A stretch of 64,000 bases of DNA, taken from NCBI RefSeq assembly GCF_900113945.1, contig NZ_FORG01000010.1:62001-126000 (forward strand), read 5' to 3'. Within the stretch, counting starts at the first letter, position 1. The number at the start of each line of letters is the position of its first letter. Positions 50,611 to 59,509 of the stretch are shown piece by piece. The notes beneath the pieces were generated by a model, which did no database searches, was not told the DNA's origin, and saw nothing but the letters and a program-made list of their open reading frames with translations. The DNA comes from Xenorhabdus mauleonii (GTDB taxonomy: Bacteria > Pseudomonadota > Gammaproteobacteria > Enterobacterales > Enterobacteriaceae). The position numbers were made by a program, and so were the translations under genes.

Positions 50611-53487
50611 ATGACCCAGACACTAATCCAACTTGAAAATCAAGGTGAATTCATACGTCGCCACATTGGTTCTTCTGCTGAACAGCAAACAGAAATGCTG
50701 GCAATAGTTGGAGCAGATTCCCTTGATGAGCTGACAGAAAAAATCGTTCCTCGCAATATCGCCTTATCAGAGCCACCTGCAATTGGTGAAAGTGCGACAG
50801 AACAACAGGCATTGGCTGAATTGAAAACGATGGCGAGCCAAAATCAGCGCTATCAAACATATATCGGCATGGGATATTCGCCATCCATACTCCCGCCGGT
50901 TATTCTACGCAATTTATTGGAAAATCCGGGTTGGTATACGGCATATACCCCTTATCAGCCGGAAGTTTCCCAAGGCCGACTGGAAGCACTGCTGAATTTC
51001 CAGCAAGTGACTATTGACCTGACCGGCTTGGATCTTGCTTCTGCCTCTTTATTGGATGAAGCAACGGCAGCGGCAGAAGCCATGGCGATGGCAAAAAGAA
51101 TCAGCAAACTGAAAGGGGCCAACCGTTTCTTCGTGGCAGATGACATTCATCCACAAACATTGGATGTTATACGCACTCGGGCAGAAACATTTGGTTTTGA
51201 AGTCATCGTTGATAAAGCAGAAAAATCACTGGAACTGGATGGTATCTTTGGCGTTTTGCTGCAACAAGTTGGCACAACAGGCGAAGTTCATGACTACAGT
51301 GCACTTATTGCGGCATTGAAAGAGCGTAAAGCCATTGTCAGCGTTGCTGCGGATTTCATGGCATTAGTCATATTGACCGCGCCGGGCAAACAAGGAGCTG
51401 ACATCGTATTTGGTTCCGCACAGCGTTTTGGTGTTCCGATGGGATACGGCGGCCCTCATGCTGCTTTCTTTGCCTGCCGCGATGAGTTCAAACGCTCAAT
51501 GCCGGGACGTATCATCGGTGTTTCCCGCGATGCAGCGGGCAACAGGGCACTGCGTATGGCGATGCAAACCCGTGAACAGCACATCCGCCGTGAAAAAGCG
51601 AACTCAAATATTTGTACCTCTCAGGTCTTGCTGGCAAATATTGCGGGTATGTACGCGGTTTATCACGGTGAAAAAGGTTTGAAACGCATTGCAAACCGCA
51701 TCCATCGCCTGACAGATATTCTGGCTGCCGGTTTGCAAAAAGCAGGTATGTCACTGCGCCATAAAACATGGTTTGACACCTTGACTGTTGAAGTCGCAGA
51801 TAAATCTCAGGTTTTGGCAAGAGCGGAAAAAGCGCAAATTAACCTGCGTACCGATATTCTGGGTGCGGTAAGTGTTTCTCTGAGTGAAAAAACCAGCCGC
51901 GATGATTTAGTCACATTATTCAGAGTGCTGACGGGTTCCGAAGCCACTCTGGATATCGAGACTCTCGACAATGAATTATCTGTAGCAAGCCAATCCATAC
52001 CTGCTTCCATGCTGCGCCATGATGAAATTCTGGCACACGATAACTTCCGTCGTTATCACAGCGAAACTGACATGATGCGTTACTTGCACAGTCTGGAGCG
52101 TAAAGATTTGGCTCTGAATCAGGCAATGATCCCACTGGGCTCATGTACCATGAAACTGAATGCCGTCGCTGAAATCACGCCGATTACATGGCCTGAATTC
52201 ACCGACATGCATCCTTTCTGCCCGCCAGAGCAAGCTCAAGGTTACCATCAAATGATCGGCCAACTTTCCCATTGGTTGGTATTGCTAACCGGATATGATG
52301 CTTTCTGCATGCAGCCGAACTCCGGTGCGCAAGGTGAATACGCGGGCTTGCTCGCGATCCGCCGTTATTACGCCAGCCGAGGTGAGCAGCACCGACATGT
52401 TTGTCTGATCCCAAGCTCAGCGCACGGTACAAACCCGGCGTCAGCAAATATGGCGGGTATGACGGTTGTTGTCGTGAGCTGTGATAGCAGTGGTAACATC
52501 GATCTGGCTGACTTGCGCGAAAAAGCGGAAAAACACAGTAATGATCTCGCCTGTATCATGGTGACTTACCCATCGACTCATGGTGTGTATGAAGAAACCA
52601 TCCGTGAAGTTTGCGACATCATTCACCAAAACGGCGGTCAGGTTTACCTTGACGGCGCTAACATGAATGCCCAAGTGGGTATCACGACACCAGGTTTTAT
52701 CGGTGCAGACGTTTCTCACTTGAACCTGCATAAAACCTTCTGTATTCCTCATGGCGGCGGTGGTCCAGGCATGGGGCCGATTGGTGTGAAGAAACATCTG
52801 GCTCCTTTTGTACCGGGTCATTCTGTGGTTGAGATGGATGGCGTTACCACGTTGGGTGCCGTATCCGCAGCACCATTTGGCAGCGCTTCCATTCTGCCGA
52901 TTAGCTGGATGTATATTCGCATGATGGGAGCAAAAGGTCTGAAACAGGCCAGCCAAGTTGCCATCTTGAACGCAAACTATATCGCGGCTCGCTTAAAAGG
53001 CGCTTATGAGATCCTTTATACCGGGCGCGGTGGCTATGTTGCCCACGAATGTATTTTGGATATCCGCCCGTTGAAAGAAGAGTTCGGCATCAGTGAAATG
53101 GATATCGCCAAGCGCTTGATTGATTATGGTTTCCATGCACCCACCATGTCATTCCCTGTTGCTGGTACCCTGATGGTGGAACCAACGGAATCAGAAAGCA
53201 AAGTAGAGATCGATCGTTTCATTGACGCAATGCTGGCAATTCGTGATGAAATCAGCAAAGTGGCAACCGGGGAATGGCCATTGGAAGACAACCCTCTGGT
53301 TAATGCTCCGCATGTTCAGGCTGAATTGGTTTCTGATTGGAATCATGCATATAGCCGTGAACTTGCTGTTTTCCCAACGGAGGAAACTAAAGCCAATAAA
53401 TATTGGCCAACCGTTAAACGCCTCGATGATGTGTACGGCGACCGCAATTTGCATTGCTCTTGTGCACCAATTGAAAATTATCGTTAA
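50611..53487 (+). CDS. gcvP: Glycine cleavage P protein (glycine decarboxylase)
   Basis: A 958-residue PLP enzyme that decarboxylates glycine and loads the aminomethyl group on GcvH. It is a fused form of the two P-protein halves: the N-half has [20 protein letters not shown], the C-half the PLP lysine, about Lys708 in [20 protein letters not shown]. The start at 50611 ([20 protein letters not shown]) matches E. coli; the frame to 50581 lies in the repeat. A decayed partial copy lies at 54265-54350. Confidence 0.98.
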   Translation: MTQTLIQLENQGEFIRRHIGSSAEQQTEMLAIVGADSLDELTEKIVPRNIALSEPPAIGESATEQQALAELKTMASQNQRYQTYIGMGYSPSILPPVILRNLLENPGWYTAYTPYQPEVSQGRLEALLNFQQVTIDLTGLDLASASLLDEATAAAEAMAMAKRISKLKGANRFFVADDIHPQTLDVIRTRAETFGFEVIVDKAEKSLELDGIFGVLLQQVGTTGEVHDYSALIAALKERKAIVSVAADFMALVILTAPGKQGADIVFGSAQRFGVPMGYGGPHAAFFACRDEFKRSMPGRIIGVSRDAAGNRALRMAMQTREQHIRREKANSNICTSQVLLANIAGMYAVYHGEKGLKRIANRIHRLTDILAAGLQKAGMSLRHKTWFDTLTVEVADKSQVLARAEKAQINLRTDILGAVSVSLSEKTSRDDLVTLFRVLTGSEATLDIETLDNELSVASQSIPASMLRHDEILAHDNFRRYHSETDMMRYLHSLERKDLALNQAMIPLGSCTMKLNAVAEITPITWPEFTDMHPFCPPEQAQGYHQMIGQLSHWLVLLTGYDAFCMQPNSGAQGEYAGLLAIRRYYASRGEQHRHVCLIPSSAHGTNPASANMAGMTVVVVSCDSSGNIDLADLREKAEKHSNDLACIMVTYPSTHGVYEETIREVCDIIHQNGGQVYLDGANMNAQVGITTPGFIGADVSHLNLHKTFCIPHGGGGPGMGPIGVKKHLAPFVPGHSVVEMDGVTTLGAVSAAPFGSASILPISWMYIRMMGAKGLKQASQVAILNANYIAARLKGAYEILYTGRGGYVAHECILDIRPLKEEFGISEMDIAKRLIDYGFHAPTMSFPVAGTLMVEPTESESKVEIDRFIDAMLAIRDEISKVATGEWPLEDNPLVNAPHVQAELVSDWNHAYSRELAVFPTEETKANKYWPTVKRLDDVYGDRNLHCSCAPIENYR

Positions 53488-53513
53488 TGACGCATTAAAC
53501 ATTAATCAGCATT

Positions 53514-53538
53514 TATCCCCGTTCAATGAACGGGGATA
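53514..53538 (+). terminator. Hairpin after gcvP
   Basis: TATCCCCGTTCA (53514-53525) and TGAACGGGGATA (53527-53538) form a perfect 12-base inverted repeat, 26 bases after the stop. No T run follows, so it may be a partial terminator or 3' protection element. Confidence 0.6.
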
Positions 53539-53604
53539 GCTAGCACCATTTTGACAAGCCATTTAATGCAAATATTAAACGTCTGAATATTGTTAGAGGT
53601 GACT

Positions 53605-54234
53605 ATGCCAGAAATTCATAATGTGGTTGGTTTTTCTTTTATCGCATTAGGTATGGTTTTGACCCCAGGGCCTAACATGATTTACCTGATTTCTCGTTCT
53701 ATTTGTCAGGGTCGCATAGCCGGATTAGTATCATTAATTGGGGTGGCTGTTGGTTTTGTTTTTTATATGTTATGCGCAGCATTTGGTATCACCACTTTTT
53801 TGATGATGGTGCCTTTTGCTTATGACACATTAAGAATCGCAGGCGCGTGTTATTTAATTTATCTTGCCTGGCAAGCGGTAAGGCCAAGAGGCAAATCACC
53901 ATTTGAAGTCAAAGAATTGCAGCCTGATAGTAATAAGAAACTGTTCACAATGGGATTTATAACAAATCTGCTTAATCCTAAGATTGCTGTGATGTACCTT
54001 TCTTTATTACCCCAATTTATTTCACCCGGTCATTGCTCTGTTTTATCCCAATCCCTATTTCTTGGGTTCACACAAATTATAATTAGTGTTGCTGTCAATA
54101 CTATTATTGTACTTAGCGCCAGTACCATAGCGGTACACCTTTCCAACCGTCCTGTCTGGTTACAAGTGCAACGTTATTTGATGGGGACGGTATTATTTGG
54201 ATTGGCAACCAAAATGATGATTAACGATAAATAA
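53605..54234 (+). CDS. LysE/RhtB family amino-acid exporter
   Basis: A 209-residue protein with about six membrane segments. The family motif is at the N-terminus (ALGMVLTPGPNMIYLISRSICQGRIAG), and a second conserved block, GFITNLLNPKIAVMYLSLLPQF, lies in the middle. It probably exports an amino acid or derivative; the substrate cannot be read from sequence. The start at 53605 follows an agaggt site. It is the first gene of the accessory region after gcvP and is separate from argO, its distant relative in this window. Confidence 0.85.
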   Translation: MPEIHNVVGFSFIALGMVLTPGPNMIYLISRSICQGRIAGLVSLIGVAVGFVFYMLCAAFGITTFLMMVPFAYDTLRIAGACYLIYLAWQAVRPRGKSPFEVKELQPDSNKKLFTMGFITNLLNPKIAVMYLSLLPQFISPGHCSVLSQSLFLGFTQIIISVAVNTIIVLSASTIAVHLSNRPVWLQVQRYLMGTVLFGLATKMMINDK

Positions 54235-54264
54235 TGAACAGATTTTTATTATGTGCAGGCTAGG

Positions 54265-54350
54265 GGTTACCTTAACGATGCCAACATCAAGGCCCAAATG
54301 GGTATCACCATACTGATTTTGTGGGGCAGATGTTTCTCATTTGAACTTTG
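54265..54350 (+). pseudogene. Decayed fragment of gcvP
   Basis: About 86 bases match the intact gcvP at 52641-52730. In the first 45 bases 37 are identical, coding YLNDANIKAQMGIT against [14 protein letters not shown]. The match then continues with small deletions that break the frame (cagatgtttctcatttgaac against cagacgtttctcacttgaac). An upstream stop codon also interrupts it. This is a remnant of a second or transposed gcvP copy, in the region just before the PLP lysine. Confidence 0.8.
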
Positions 54351-54369
54351 TTTATTGCCCATGTTGTTT

Positions 54370-54465
54370 TATACCCTATTAACTCCAAGTTTCAGGAAGC
54401 AACGTATTATCATCCCGCGACGCGGGATGATAATACATGCACCTTGAAGTACGACGCGTATATAC
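54370..54465 (-). repeat. Palindromic repeat family 1, copy 2 (inverted)
   Basis: Reads TATACCCTATTAACTCCAAG through the central CATCCCGCG-A-CGCGGGATG hairpin to CTTGAAGTACGACGCGTATA, the reverse complement of copies 1 and 3 with few differences. It begins 20 bases after the recognisable gcvP fragment. Confidence 0.88.
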
Positions 54466-54750
54466 CTGTTATCTTCCAAATTGCTGCATTTCAGGCTTTG
54501 GCTGCTTCTTTACATTCATTGAATATAGATATTGCTTTTTTTCTTAAGATATTATGTTTTTTATTTTTCAATAATATATTTTGGTGATAAACAAAATAAA
54601 TAAGAAATAATAAAAAATACTAAATTCATAAAGAGTTAGCAGCTAATTTACCTTTCCTAATGAAAAGAAATTATGCTTTAATCAGGAGGGAAAGCATTAT
54701 AAACCCTCATCGTAGAAAAATAATACTCTTTTATAATAATAGGATTGAAA

Positions 54751-55554
54751 ATGTTTACTGTCATGACCGAAGCATTTTTTCATACCAGTTTTCTCCATGA
54801 AAAATTGAAAGACTTCCAGCTTAATTGGATTATCAGAAATTTCAGGAAATTAGATAAATTAACATTAGATAATATCCATCATGAACTTTCCAGAAAAGAC
54901 AAAATAACGGATGATGATCTCATTAAATTAGAAGAAGCTTATAAAGGGCTTAATGAGGCAGAGAAATACCTTGCAAAAACTCATGGCGTTCCTGCAACTC
55001 ATGCATTATCTACTGCCAATATGGTTGATACAGGAAACTTTGGGGAGGATTTTTATCAGGATTATTTGAGTACGGAATACAGTAAAAATAATGAAGGCAC
55101 GCTTATTTTTTTGAATGTGATTTTGGCGCCATTTTGGATAGATCACTTTGATAAAAAAATAGTCAATGCGCATTCTGCCATTTTACCGTATGCCAGAGGG
55201 ATGTTCGCCATTGAACAATTGGCAACGGCTGGAAATAAAGAGTCGGTTGAACGTGCTGCCGGGGCAACGATTCATTATATTGACCCTGGAATAGATACCG
55301 GCCCGATTATCGAACAAAAGAGGCTCCCTTCACCTTGGGCATTAGACAGTATATGGGCAGTGAAAGGTGAATCTCAGCTTACGGCATTTGGGTTGTTGAA
55401 AAGCTATCTGGAGCGAGATAATAAATTCCAATTTACTGATATCATATCGATTGAACAAGATATTGAAAGCCCTTTATTTGTCAGTAAAACCTTTACCAAT
55501 GAAGTGAAGCGTAACGCGGAAAATTCTTTTTTAAAGATGAAAGAACAACATTAA
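54751..55554 (+). CDS. Formyltransferase-like enzyme, stand-alone
   Basis: A 267-residue protein. Its C-terminal two-thirds resemble the 10-formyl-THF-dependent formyltransferase domain of PurN and Fmt. The catalytic Asn139 and His141 are in NAHSAILPYARG and Asp182 in DPGIDTGPII, equivalent to Asn106, His108 and Asp144 of PurN. The first 75 residues are charged and helical and do not look like the usual N-terminal glycine-rich strand-loop. The start at 54751 has an agga site six bases before it. The gene is AT-rich and isolated. It probably formylates an amine on a small molecule or a sugar nucleotide; the substrate is unknown. Confidence 0.7.
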   Translation: MFTVMTEAFFHTSFLHEKLKDFQLNWIIRNFRKLDKLTLDNIHHELSRKDKITDDDLIKLEEAYKGLNEAEKYLAKTHGVPATHALSTANMVDTGNFGEDFYQDYLSTEYSKNNEGTLIFLNVILAPFWIDHFDKKIVNAHSAILPYARGMFAIEQLATAGNKESVERAAGATIHYIDPGIDTGPIIEQKRLPSPWALDSIWAVKGESQLTAFGLLKSYLERDNKFQFTDIISIEQDIESPLFVSKTFTNEVKRNAENSFLKMKEQH

Positions 55555-55605
55555 TCAATACGCATATCCTTTATTAGAAAGGATGTGGAATTAAAGAAAT
55601 TTCAA

Positions 55606-55628
55606 TAAAAAAGCCTCTGAAAAGAGGC
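55606..55628 (-). terminator. Intrinsic terminator of the first small secreted protein gene
   Basis: On the minus strand GCCTCT (55628-55623) pairs with AGAGGC (55618-55613) over a TTTC loop and continues into TTTTTTATT. It lies 13 bases after the 55642 gene and also faces the formyltransferase gene end. Confidence 0.85.
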
Positions 55629-55641
55629 TATTCATCAGATG

Positions 55642-55935
55642 TTATACTTTCTTGCCTTCATAGTAAGCAACATAGCCTTTACCGCAATGGGCGGCTACAG
55701 GCTTAACACCCTGCAAATAATAATGAACATTGCCGTCAACGAAATCACTTTCAAAAATATAATTAGAGCGAACTTCATATAATTGAAATACTGTGCCATT
55801 TGGACCAGTATGGGTTCTTCCGGAACTATAACAATCGTTATAGTTAAAATCTTTATTTACTGACGCGTTTGCCATTCCGCCAGTTAATATAAGAGCTGCA
55901 GCCAGCGCACCACCAACGAATAATTTCTTCAACAT
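55642..55935 (-). CDS. Small secreted two-cysteine protein, paralogue 1
   Basis: A 97-residue protein. The signal peptide MLKKLFVGGALAAALILTGG ends with ANA|S at about residue 24. The mature part of about 73 residues has Cys35 and Cys84, likely a disulfide in the periplasm or outside. It is rich in Tyr and Phe. The end of the form HYYLQG...HCGKGYVAYYEG aligns with the C-terminal parts of the two genes that follow. A gagagg ribosome-binding site precedes the start. I do not recognise the family; a secreted structural, adhesive or toxin-like peptide are all possible. Confidence 0.8.
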   Translation of the reverse strand: MLKKLFVGGALAAALILTGGMANASVNKDFNYNDCYSSGRTHTGPNGTVFQLYEVRSNYIFESDFVDGNVHYYLQGVKPVAAHCGKGYVAYYEGKKV

Positions 55936-55983
55936 AAAAACCTCTCGGTAGCATTAATTTAACTTTCTATTTAAATTTATCAA

Positions 55984-56004
55984 TTATCAAATTATATTTG
56001 ATAA
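55984..56004. promoter_or_regulatory. Palindromic operator-like site, paralogue 1
   Basis: TTATCAAAT (55984-55992), a 3-base centre TAT, and ATTTGATAA (55996-56004) form a perfect palindrome 49 bases upstream of the start of the 55642-55935 gene. The same sequence lies at the same distance ahead of paralogue 2. Confidence 0.6.
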
Positions 56005-56103
56005 GATGAGTTGAATATTAATCATTGTAGGAGGTATTGACTATTTCAAAAATTAGAGCTGTATATGTTTTTTATATTGTTTTTCTGTTTGGTATTATAA
56101 AAC

Positions 56104-56134
56104 AATAGACCTCATTAATTTAATGAGGTCTATT
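56104..56134 (-). terminator. Terminator of paralogue 2
   Basis: AATAGACCTCATTA (56104-56117) and TAATGAGGTCTATT (56121-56134) form a perfect 14-base stem with a 3-base loop. On the minus strand it is followed by GTTTTAT. It lies 45 bases after the stop of the 56179-56463 gene. Confidence 0.8.
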
Positions 56135-56178
56135 ATATTTGGAATTCGTGTAATAATAGCGTGTTCAGTACGTTATTA

Positions 56179-56463
56179 TTATGATTTTACCGCTTCATAT
56201 TTACCAACGTAAACACTCATTCCGCAATTATATAGTTTTTTAAAGCCTTTTAAATGCCATTCAAATCCGTCTTCTTTACGTACGTCAAGAAAAACAATAC
56301 CATCTTTAACCAAATATTTAGTATAGACGCCATTGTTATATTCAACAGCGGAAGAATGACAATTGTTCCAAGGGATATCTGTGTTTGCTGATGCAGTGCT
56401 AATACCGCCAGTTAATGTGAGAGCCGCAGCCAATGCACCACCGACGAATAGTTTTTTCAACAT
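56179..56463 (-). CDS. Small secreted two-cysteine protein, paralogue 2
   Basis: A 94-residue protein. The signal peptide is nearly identical to that of paralogue 1 for 20 residues (MLKKLFVGGALAAALTLTGG) and probably cleaves after TASA at residue 26. Cys35 (in NNCHSS, compare NDCYSS) and Cys80 are conserved in place; the end FEWHLKG...NCGMSVYVGKYEA aligns with paralogue 1. The middle has diverged freely. An aaagga site precedes the start. Function unknown. The near-identical leader with a divergent mature part suggests duplication followed by diversification. Confidence 0.8.
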   Translation of the reverse strand: MLKKLFVGGALAAALTLTGGISTASANTDIPWNNCHSSAVEYNNGVYTKYLVKDGIVFLDVRKEDGFEWHLKGFKKLYNCGMSVYVGKYEAVKS

Positions 56464-56511
56464 ATAAACATTCCTTTAACATTTAATTAGCTTTTGATGT
56501 GATTTCATAAA

Positions 56512-56532
56512 TTATCAAATCATCTTTGATAA
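56512..56532. promoter_or_regulatory. Palindromic operator-like site, paralogue 2
   Basis: TTATCAAAT (56512-56520), CAT, and CTTTGATAA (56524-56532): one mismatch from the site before paralogue 1 in its arms, and again exactly 49 bases upstream of the start codon. The surrounding 100 bases are also similar between the two genes. Confidence 0.6.
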
Positions 56533-56673
56533 AGTGCGCTAAATGTAAGTCATCACAAAATAATTCTGCTATTCCAAAATTTGGAACCGGTGTATGTTTT
56601 TTACATTGAATTATGAATTGAAATTATGAGGGGAAATAAAATCAAGTAAGAAATTAAATTAGGGGCAGTTTTT

Positions 56674-56709
56674 AAATAAAGCCTCGCTATTTCAAATGAG
56701 GCTTTATTT
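56674..56709 (-). terminator. Terminator of paralogue 3
   Basis: AAATAAAGCCTC (56674-56685) and GAGGCTTTATTT (56698-56709) form a perfect 12-base stem with a 12-base loop, 51 bases after the stop of the 56760-57020 gene on the minus strand. T-rich sequence flanks both ends. Confidence 0.75.
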
Positions 56710-56759
56710 TTTATAAAAAGCAGTAATTTTTTGATGGACGATTGCTTTTTATAATTTTA

Positions 56760-57020
56760 TTAACTTTCGTAGTAACCAGCCCACTTACCATTTCCGCAAT
56801 TTAAGATTGTTCCTTTAAAGTGCCACTTCTTCCCATTTTGTTGAAATGTTTTTGCAAAGTTTTTATATGGATTAACAACCCACATAACATTTCCATAAGG
56901 AATATGGTCATGAACCATGCGCCCCTCACAATGGTAATAACTTCCTGCTGCTGACGCTGTTCCAATCCCAGCAATTAATGCAGTTGCCAATGCACTACCA
57001 ACTAATAGTTTTTTAAACAT
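56760..57020 (-). CDS. Small secreted two-cysteine protein, paralogue 3
   Basis: An 86-residue protein with a signal peptide (MFKKLLVGSALATALIAGIG, cut after SASA-like TASA at residue 24). Cys31 and Cys75 match the paired cysteines of paralogues 1 and 2. The C-terminal KKWHFKG...NCGNGKWAGYYES aligns with theirs. It is the most divergent of the three. An aggag site precedes the start. It lacks the TTATCAAAT palindrome; at the same place only a short AAACATGTTT palindrome (57073-57082) is found. Function unknown. Confidence 0.78.
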   Translation of the reverse strand: MFKKLLVGSALATALIAGIGTASAAGSYYHCEGRMVHDHIPYGNVMWVVNPYKNFAKTFQQNGKKWHFKGTILNCGNGKWAGYYES

Positions 57021-57570
57021 AAATATTCTCCTGTTATAGATTTATTAAATTCAATTTAAATATATTTTTAATAAACATGTTTTTTCTAGTGCAGGAAAAA
57101 TATAATCCATCAGATAGTGAGGCTTCAATTTTAAATTTTGGAATGACTTTTATACTAAACCCAATATCATAAGCTTGATATCTGTTGTCATAAATTATGC
57201 CAAATAATGATGATGATATTAATTCTTCAAAGAAAATATATTTTTTATAACTACTACGAATTATATTAAAACAATAGTTCTGAAATGACGCTAATTGTTA
57301 TTTGTTTATTAATATCTTCACGTTAATTTACACGTATATTATTTTAATAATGATGGTATTATTTTTTATAAGGGTAAATAAAGACAAAAAACAATAAAAT
57401 TATAATCAAAACCAATTTTTACTTCCGGAATTCAAACAGAGGCGGCTATAGATATACGCGTCGTACTTCAAGGTGCATGTATCATCAACCCGCGACGCGG
57501 GATGATGATACGTTGCCTCCTGAAACTTGGAGTTAATGGGGTATATTCAAGCGGGGAAGCTGGAAAAACA
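57021..57570. other. AT-rich gap before the exporter operon
   Basis: 550 bases between divergent genes. It contains the promoter of paralogue 3, repeat family 1 copy 3 (57453-57545), and presumably the promoter of the exporter operon. No other feature stands out. Confidence 0.55.
57453..57545 (+). repeat. Palindromic repeat family 1, copy 3
   Basis: Starts TATACGCGTCGTACTTCAAG, has the central CCCGCG-A-CGCGGG hairpin, and ends TTGGAGTTAATGGGGTATA. It lies 25 bases before the start of the exporter ATPase, so it forms most of the visible leader of that operon. Confidence 0.88.
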
Positions 57571-58311
57571 ATGGAGTTTATAAAACCTATTCAATCCACA
57601 TCATCGATATCACCGGTTATTAACCTGCAACAGCTAACCCGTGTTTATCAACAGAATAGTGAAGGTGAAACACCCGTTCTGAAAAATATCACTGCACAAA
57701 TTTTTGCCGGGCAGAGTTGCGCTATTGTGGGGGCATCAGGTTCAGGTAAAAGTACCTTATTGAATATTCTTGGTTTGCTGGATAAACCCACCTCCGGGAA
57801 ATATTTTCTTTGCGGCGTTGATACTTCAACGGCAGATGATGAACTTCGCGCCAGAATGCGCAATAAAGAAATTGGTTTTGTTTTTCAAAGTTTTCATTTG
57901 CTGCCCGGAATGACCGCAACGGAAAACGTCGCACTACCATTGCTTTACCGCGGTATTTCAGCGTCACAAGCCCATAAAATTGCCAGAGAAAAATTACATT
58001 TGGTGGGGCTTTCACATCGTACAGATCATTATCCGGCGGATCTTTCTGGCGGTCAGCGGCAACGGGTAGCACTCGCCAGAGCCTTGGTCGGGGAGCCTTC
58101 ACTGCTGTTGGCGGATGAACCCACCGGAAATCTGGATCAACAAACAGCAGAGGAAATTTTGCTGCTGCTTTCTTCTCTCCACACAGAAAACGCGATGACG
58201 CTGGTCATCATTACCCATGATGTGATGGTCGCTAACCATATGCAGCGTGAACTGTGCATGGTTGACGGCCAGTTGCAGGAAACCAGAGGTGCAGCCATTC
58301 ATGCAGGATAA
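57571..58311 (+). CDS. MacB/LolD-type ABC transporter ATPase
   Basis: A 246-residue ATP-binding subunit. Walker A GASGSGKST, the Q-loop region GFVFQSFHLLPGMTATENVALPL, signature LSGGQRQRVALARAL and Walker B LLLADEPTGNLD are all complete; FHLLP and the DEPTGNLD form are typical of the MacB/LolD/FtsE group. The start at 57571 (MEFIKPIQSTSS) follows ggaa; the frame from 57502 runs into the repeat. It overlaps the permease gene by 11 bases. MacB of E. coli is one fused polypeptide; here the ATPase and permease are split. Confidence 0.9.
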   Translation: MEFIKPIQSTSSISPVINLQQLTRVYQQNSEGETPVLKNITAQIFAGQSCAIVGASGSGKSTLLNILGLLDKPTSGKYFLCGVDTSTADDELRARMRNKEIGFVFQSFHLLPGMTATENVALPLLYRGISASQAHKIAREKLHLVGLSHRTDHYPADLSGGQRQRVALARALVGEPSLLLADEPTGNLDQQTAEEILLLLSSLHTENAMTLVIITHDVMVANHMQRELCMVDGQLQETRGAAIHAG

Positions 58312-59509
58312 GCGCCAGCTCGGCAGTTATGGCATGTCAGTATTCATGATGTGGCGGGAAGCATGGCGTAATTTAATGGTGACAGGGAAAAGTACCCTGC
58401 TTGCATTATCGGGTATTGCCATTGGTTGCGCGTCGGTGGTGGCCTTTGTCAATACCGGGCATAACGCCACGCTTGCGGCATTAAAGATGTTCAGCGGGCT
58501 GGATATCAATGTTATTACAACCAATTTTTATTCTTATTATCACGGCGTTGATAGTAAATCCATTAAAATGGACGACCTGAAAACGGCTGTTCCCGGCTTG
58601 TCTTCGGCGGCTCCGTGGATCTATTACTCTTCTCCTGTGCGTTATAACGGGAAAACAGAGTCGTTTATTCTGATCGGTGCTTCTGCGGAACTTGAAGACG
58701 TCATGCAATTACAAATGCGTCATGGTCGGTTTATTTCTGATTACGACCAGCGCGCACCTTATCTGGTTATTGGCAATGAAGTCGCCGCGACCCTTGGCGA
58801 AGGGGATGCCGCTAAGATACTGGGCAAGCAGGTTCAGATTGGTAATTATTTATACACAGTCATTGGTGTCTTCGACATAAAGGGGCAAAACCCGATCTTC
58901 CCTTTTTCGCTGGATTCGGTCGTTGTTGTTCCTATCGATGCGATGCGCAAAATATCATCCAGCACTAAGCTGAATGGCATTATTTCCCGCACAAGCAAAA
59001 CGGACACGCTAGAAACGAATGCAAAAAATTTATCGGCATTCTTTAAGAGTAAATTCCCCGCGGTTGAAACTGAAGTGAGGATCGCCCAGCAATTACTGCA
59101 AGGGCAGACAGAGCAAAGTAAAACTTTTGCTTTTATGCTGATAGGCTTGGCGGGAATTTCATTGCTCACTGGCGGGATTGCCATTTCTAATGTGATGCTG
59201 ATGAGCGTCTCGGCCCGACGAAAAGAGATCGGCTTGCGCATGGCTTTGGGGGCAAGAATTCAGGATATTCGACGCCTGTTTTTATATGAAACCGCCGCGC
59301 TGACTTTTGCGGGGGCCATGCTTGGCGCACTGATCGGTGTCATCGTTTCTTTCCTGTTTGTTTTCTATTCTGGCTGGTCATTTTCTCTGGCTCCCTTATC
59401 CATTCCTTTGGGGATAGGAAGCTCGATTGTGGCGGGGCTTATCTCTGGCTTTTATCCTGCACATAAAGCCTCACAAATGGAACCTGTACAGGCATTACGT
59501 GATGATTAA
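58301..59509 (+). CDS. MacB-type ABC transporter permease
   Basis: A 402-residue membrane protein with the MacB periplasmic core domain. One membrane segment lies near the N-terminus (about 30-50), followed by a large periplasmic domain. An FtsX-like region with three further membrane segments forms the last 130 residues (SVSARRKEIGLRMALGARIQDI is a family motif). It is a mechanotransmitter-type exporter subunit. The start at 58301 overlaps the ATPase; an internal ATG at 58334 is possible. It overlaps the next gene by 8 bases. Confidence 0.88.
   Translation: MQDKRQLGSYGMSVFMMWREAWRNLMVTGKSTLLALSGIAIGCASVVAFVNTGHNATLAALKMFSGLDINVITTNFYSYYHGVDSKSIKMDDLKTAVPGLSSAAPWIYYSSPVRYNGKTESFILIGASAELEDVMQLQMRHGRFISDYDQRAPYLVIGNEVAATLGEGDAAKILGKQVQIGNYLYTVIGVFDIKGQNPIFPFSLDSVVVVPIDAMRKISSSTKLNGIISRTSKTDTLETNAKNLSAFFKSKFPAVETEVRIAQQLLQGQTEQSKTFAFMLIGLAGISLLTGGIAISNVMLMSVSARRKEIGLRMALGARIQDIRRLFLYETAALTFAGAMLGALIGVIVSFLFVFYSGWSFSLAPLSIPLGIGSSIVAGLISGFYPAHKASQMEPVQALRDD

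Larger units (their letters stand above)
54235..54750. other. Gap with gcvP remnant and inverted repeat copy
   Basis: 516 bases holding the gcvP fragment (54265-54350), repeat family 1 copy 2 (54370-54465), and about 285 AT-rich bases leading to the formyltransferase. A frame at 54253-54447 runs through both and is not a real gene. Confidence 0.6.

Noticed and set aside
54253-54447. 64-codon frame downstream of the LysE gene
   Set aside because: It runs through the gcvP fragment and then a palindromic repeat, so it is chance reading of non-coding sequence.
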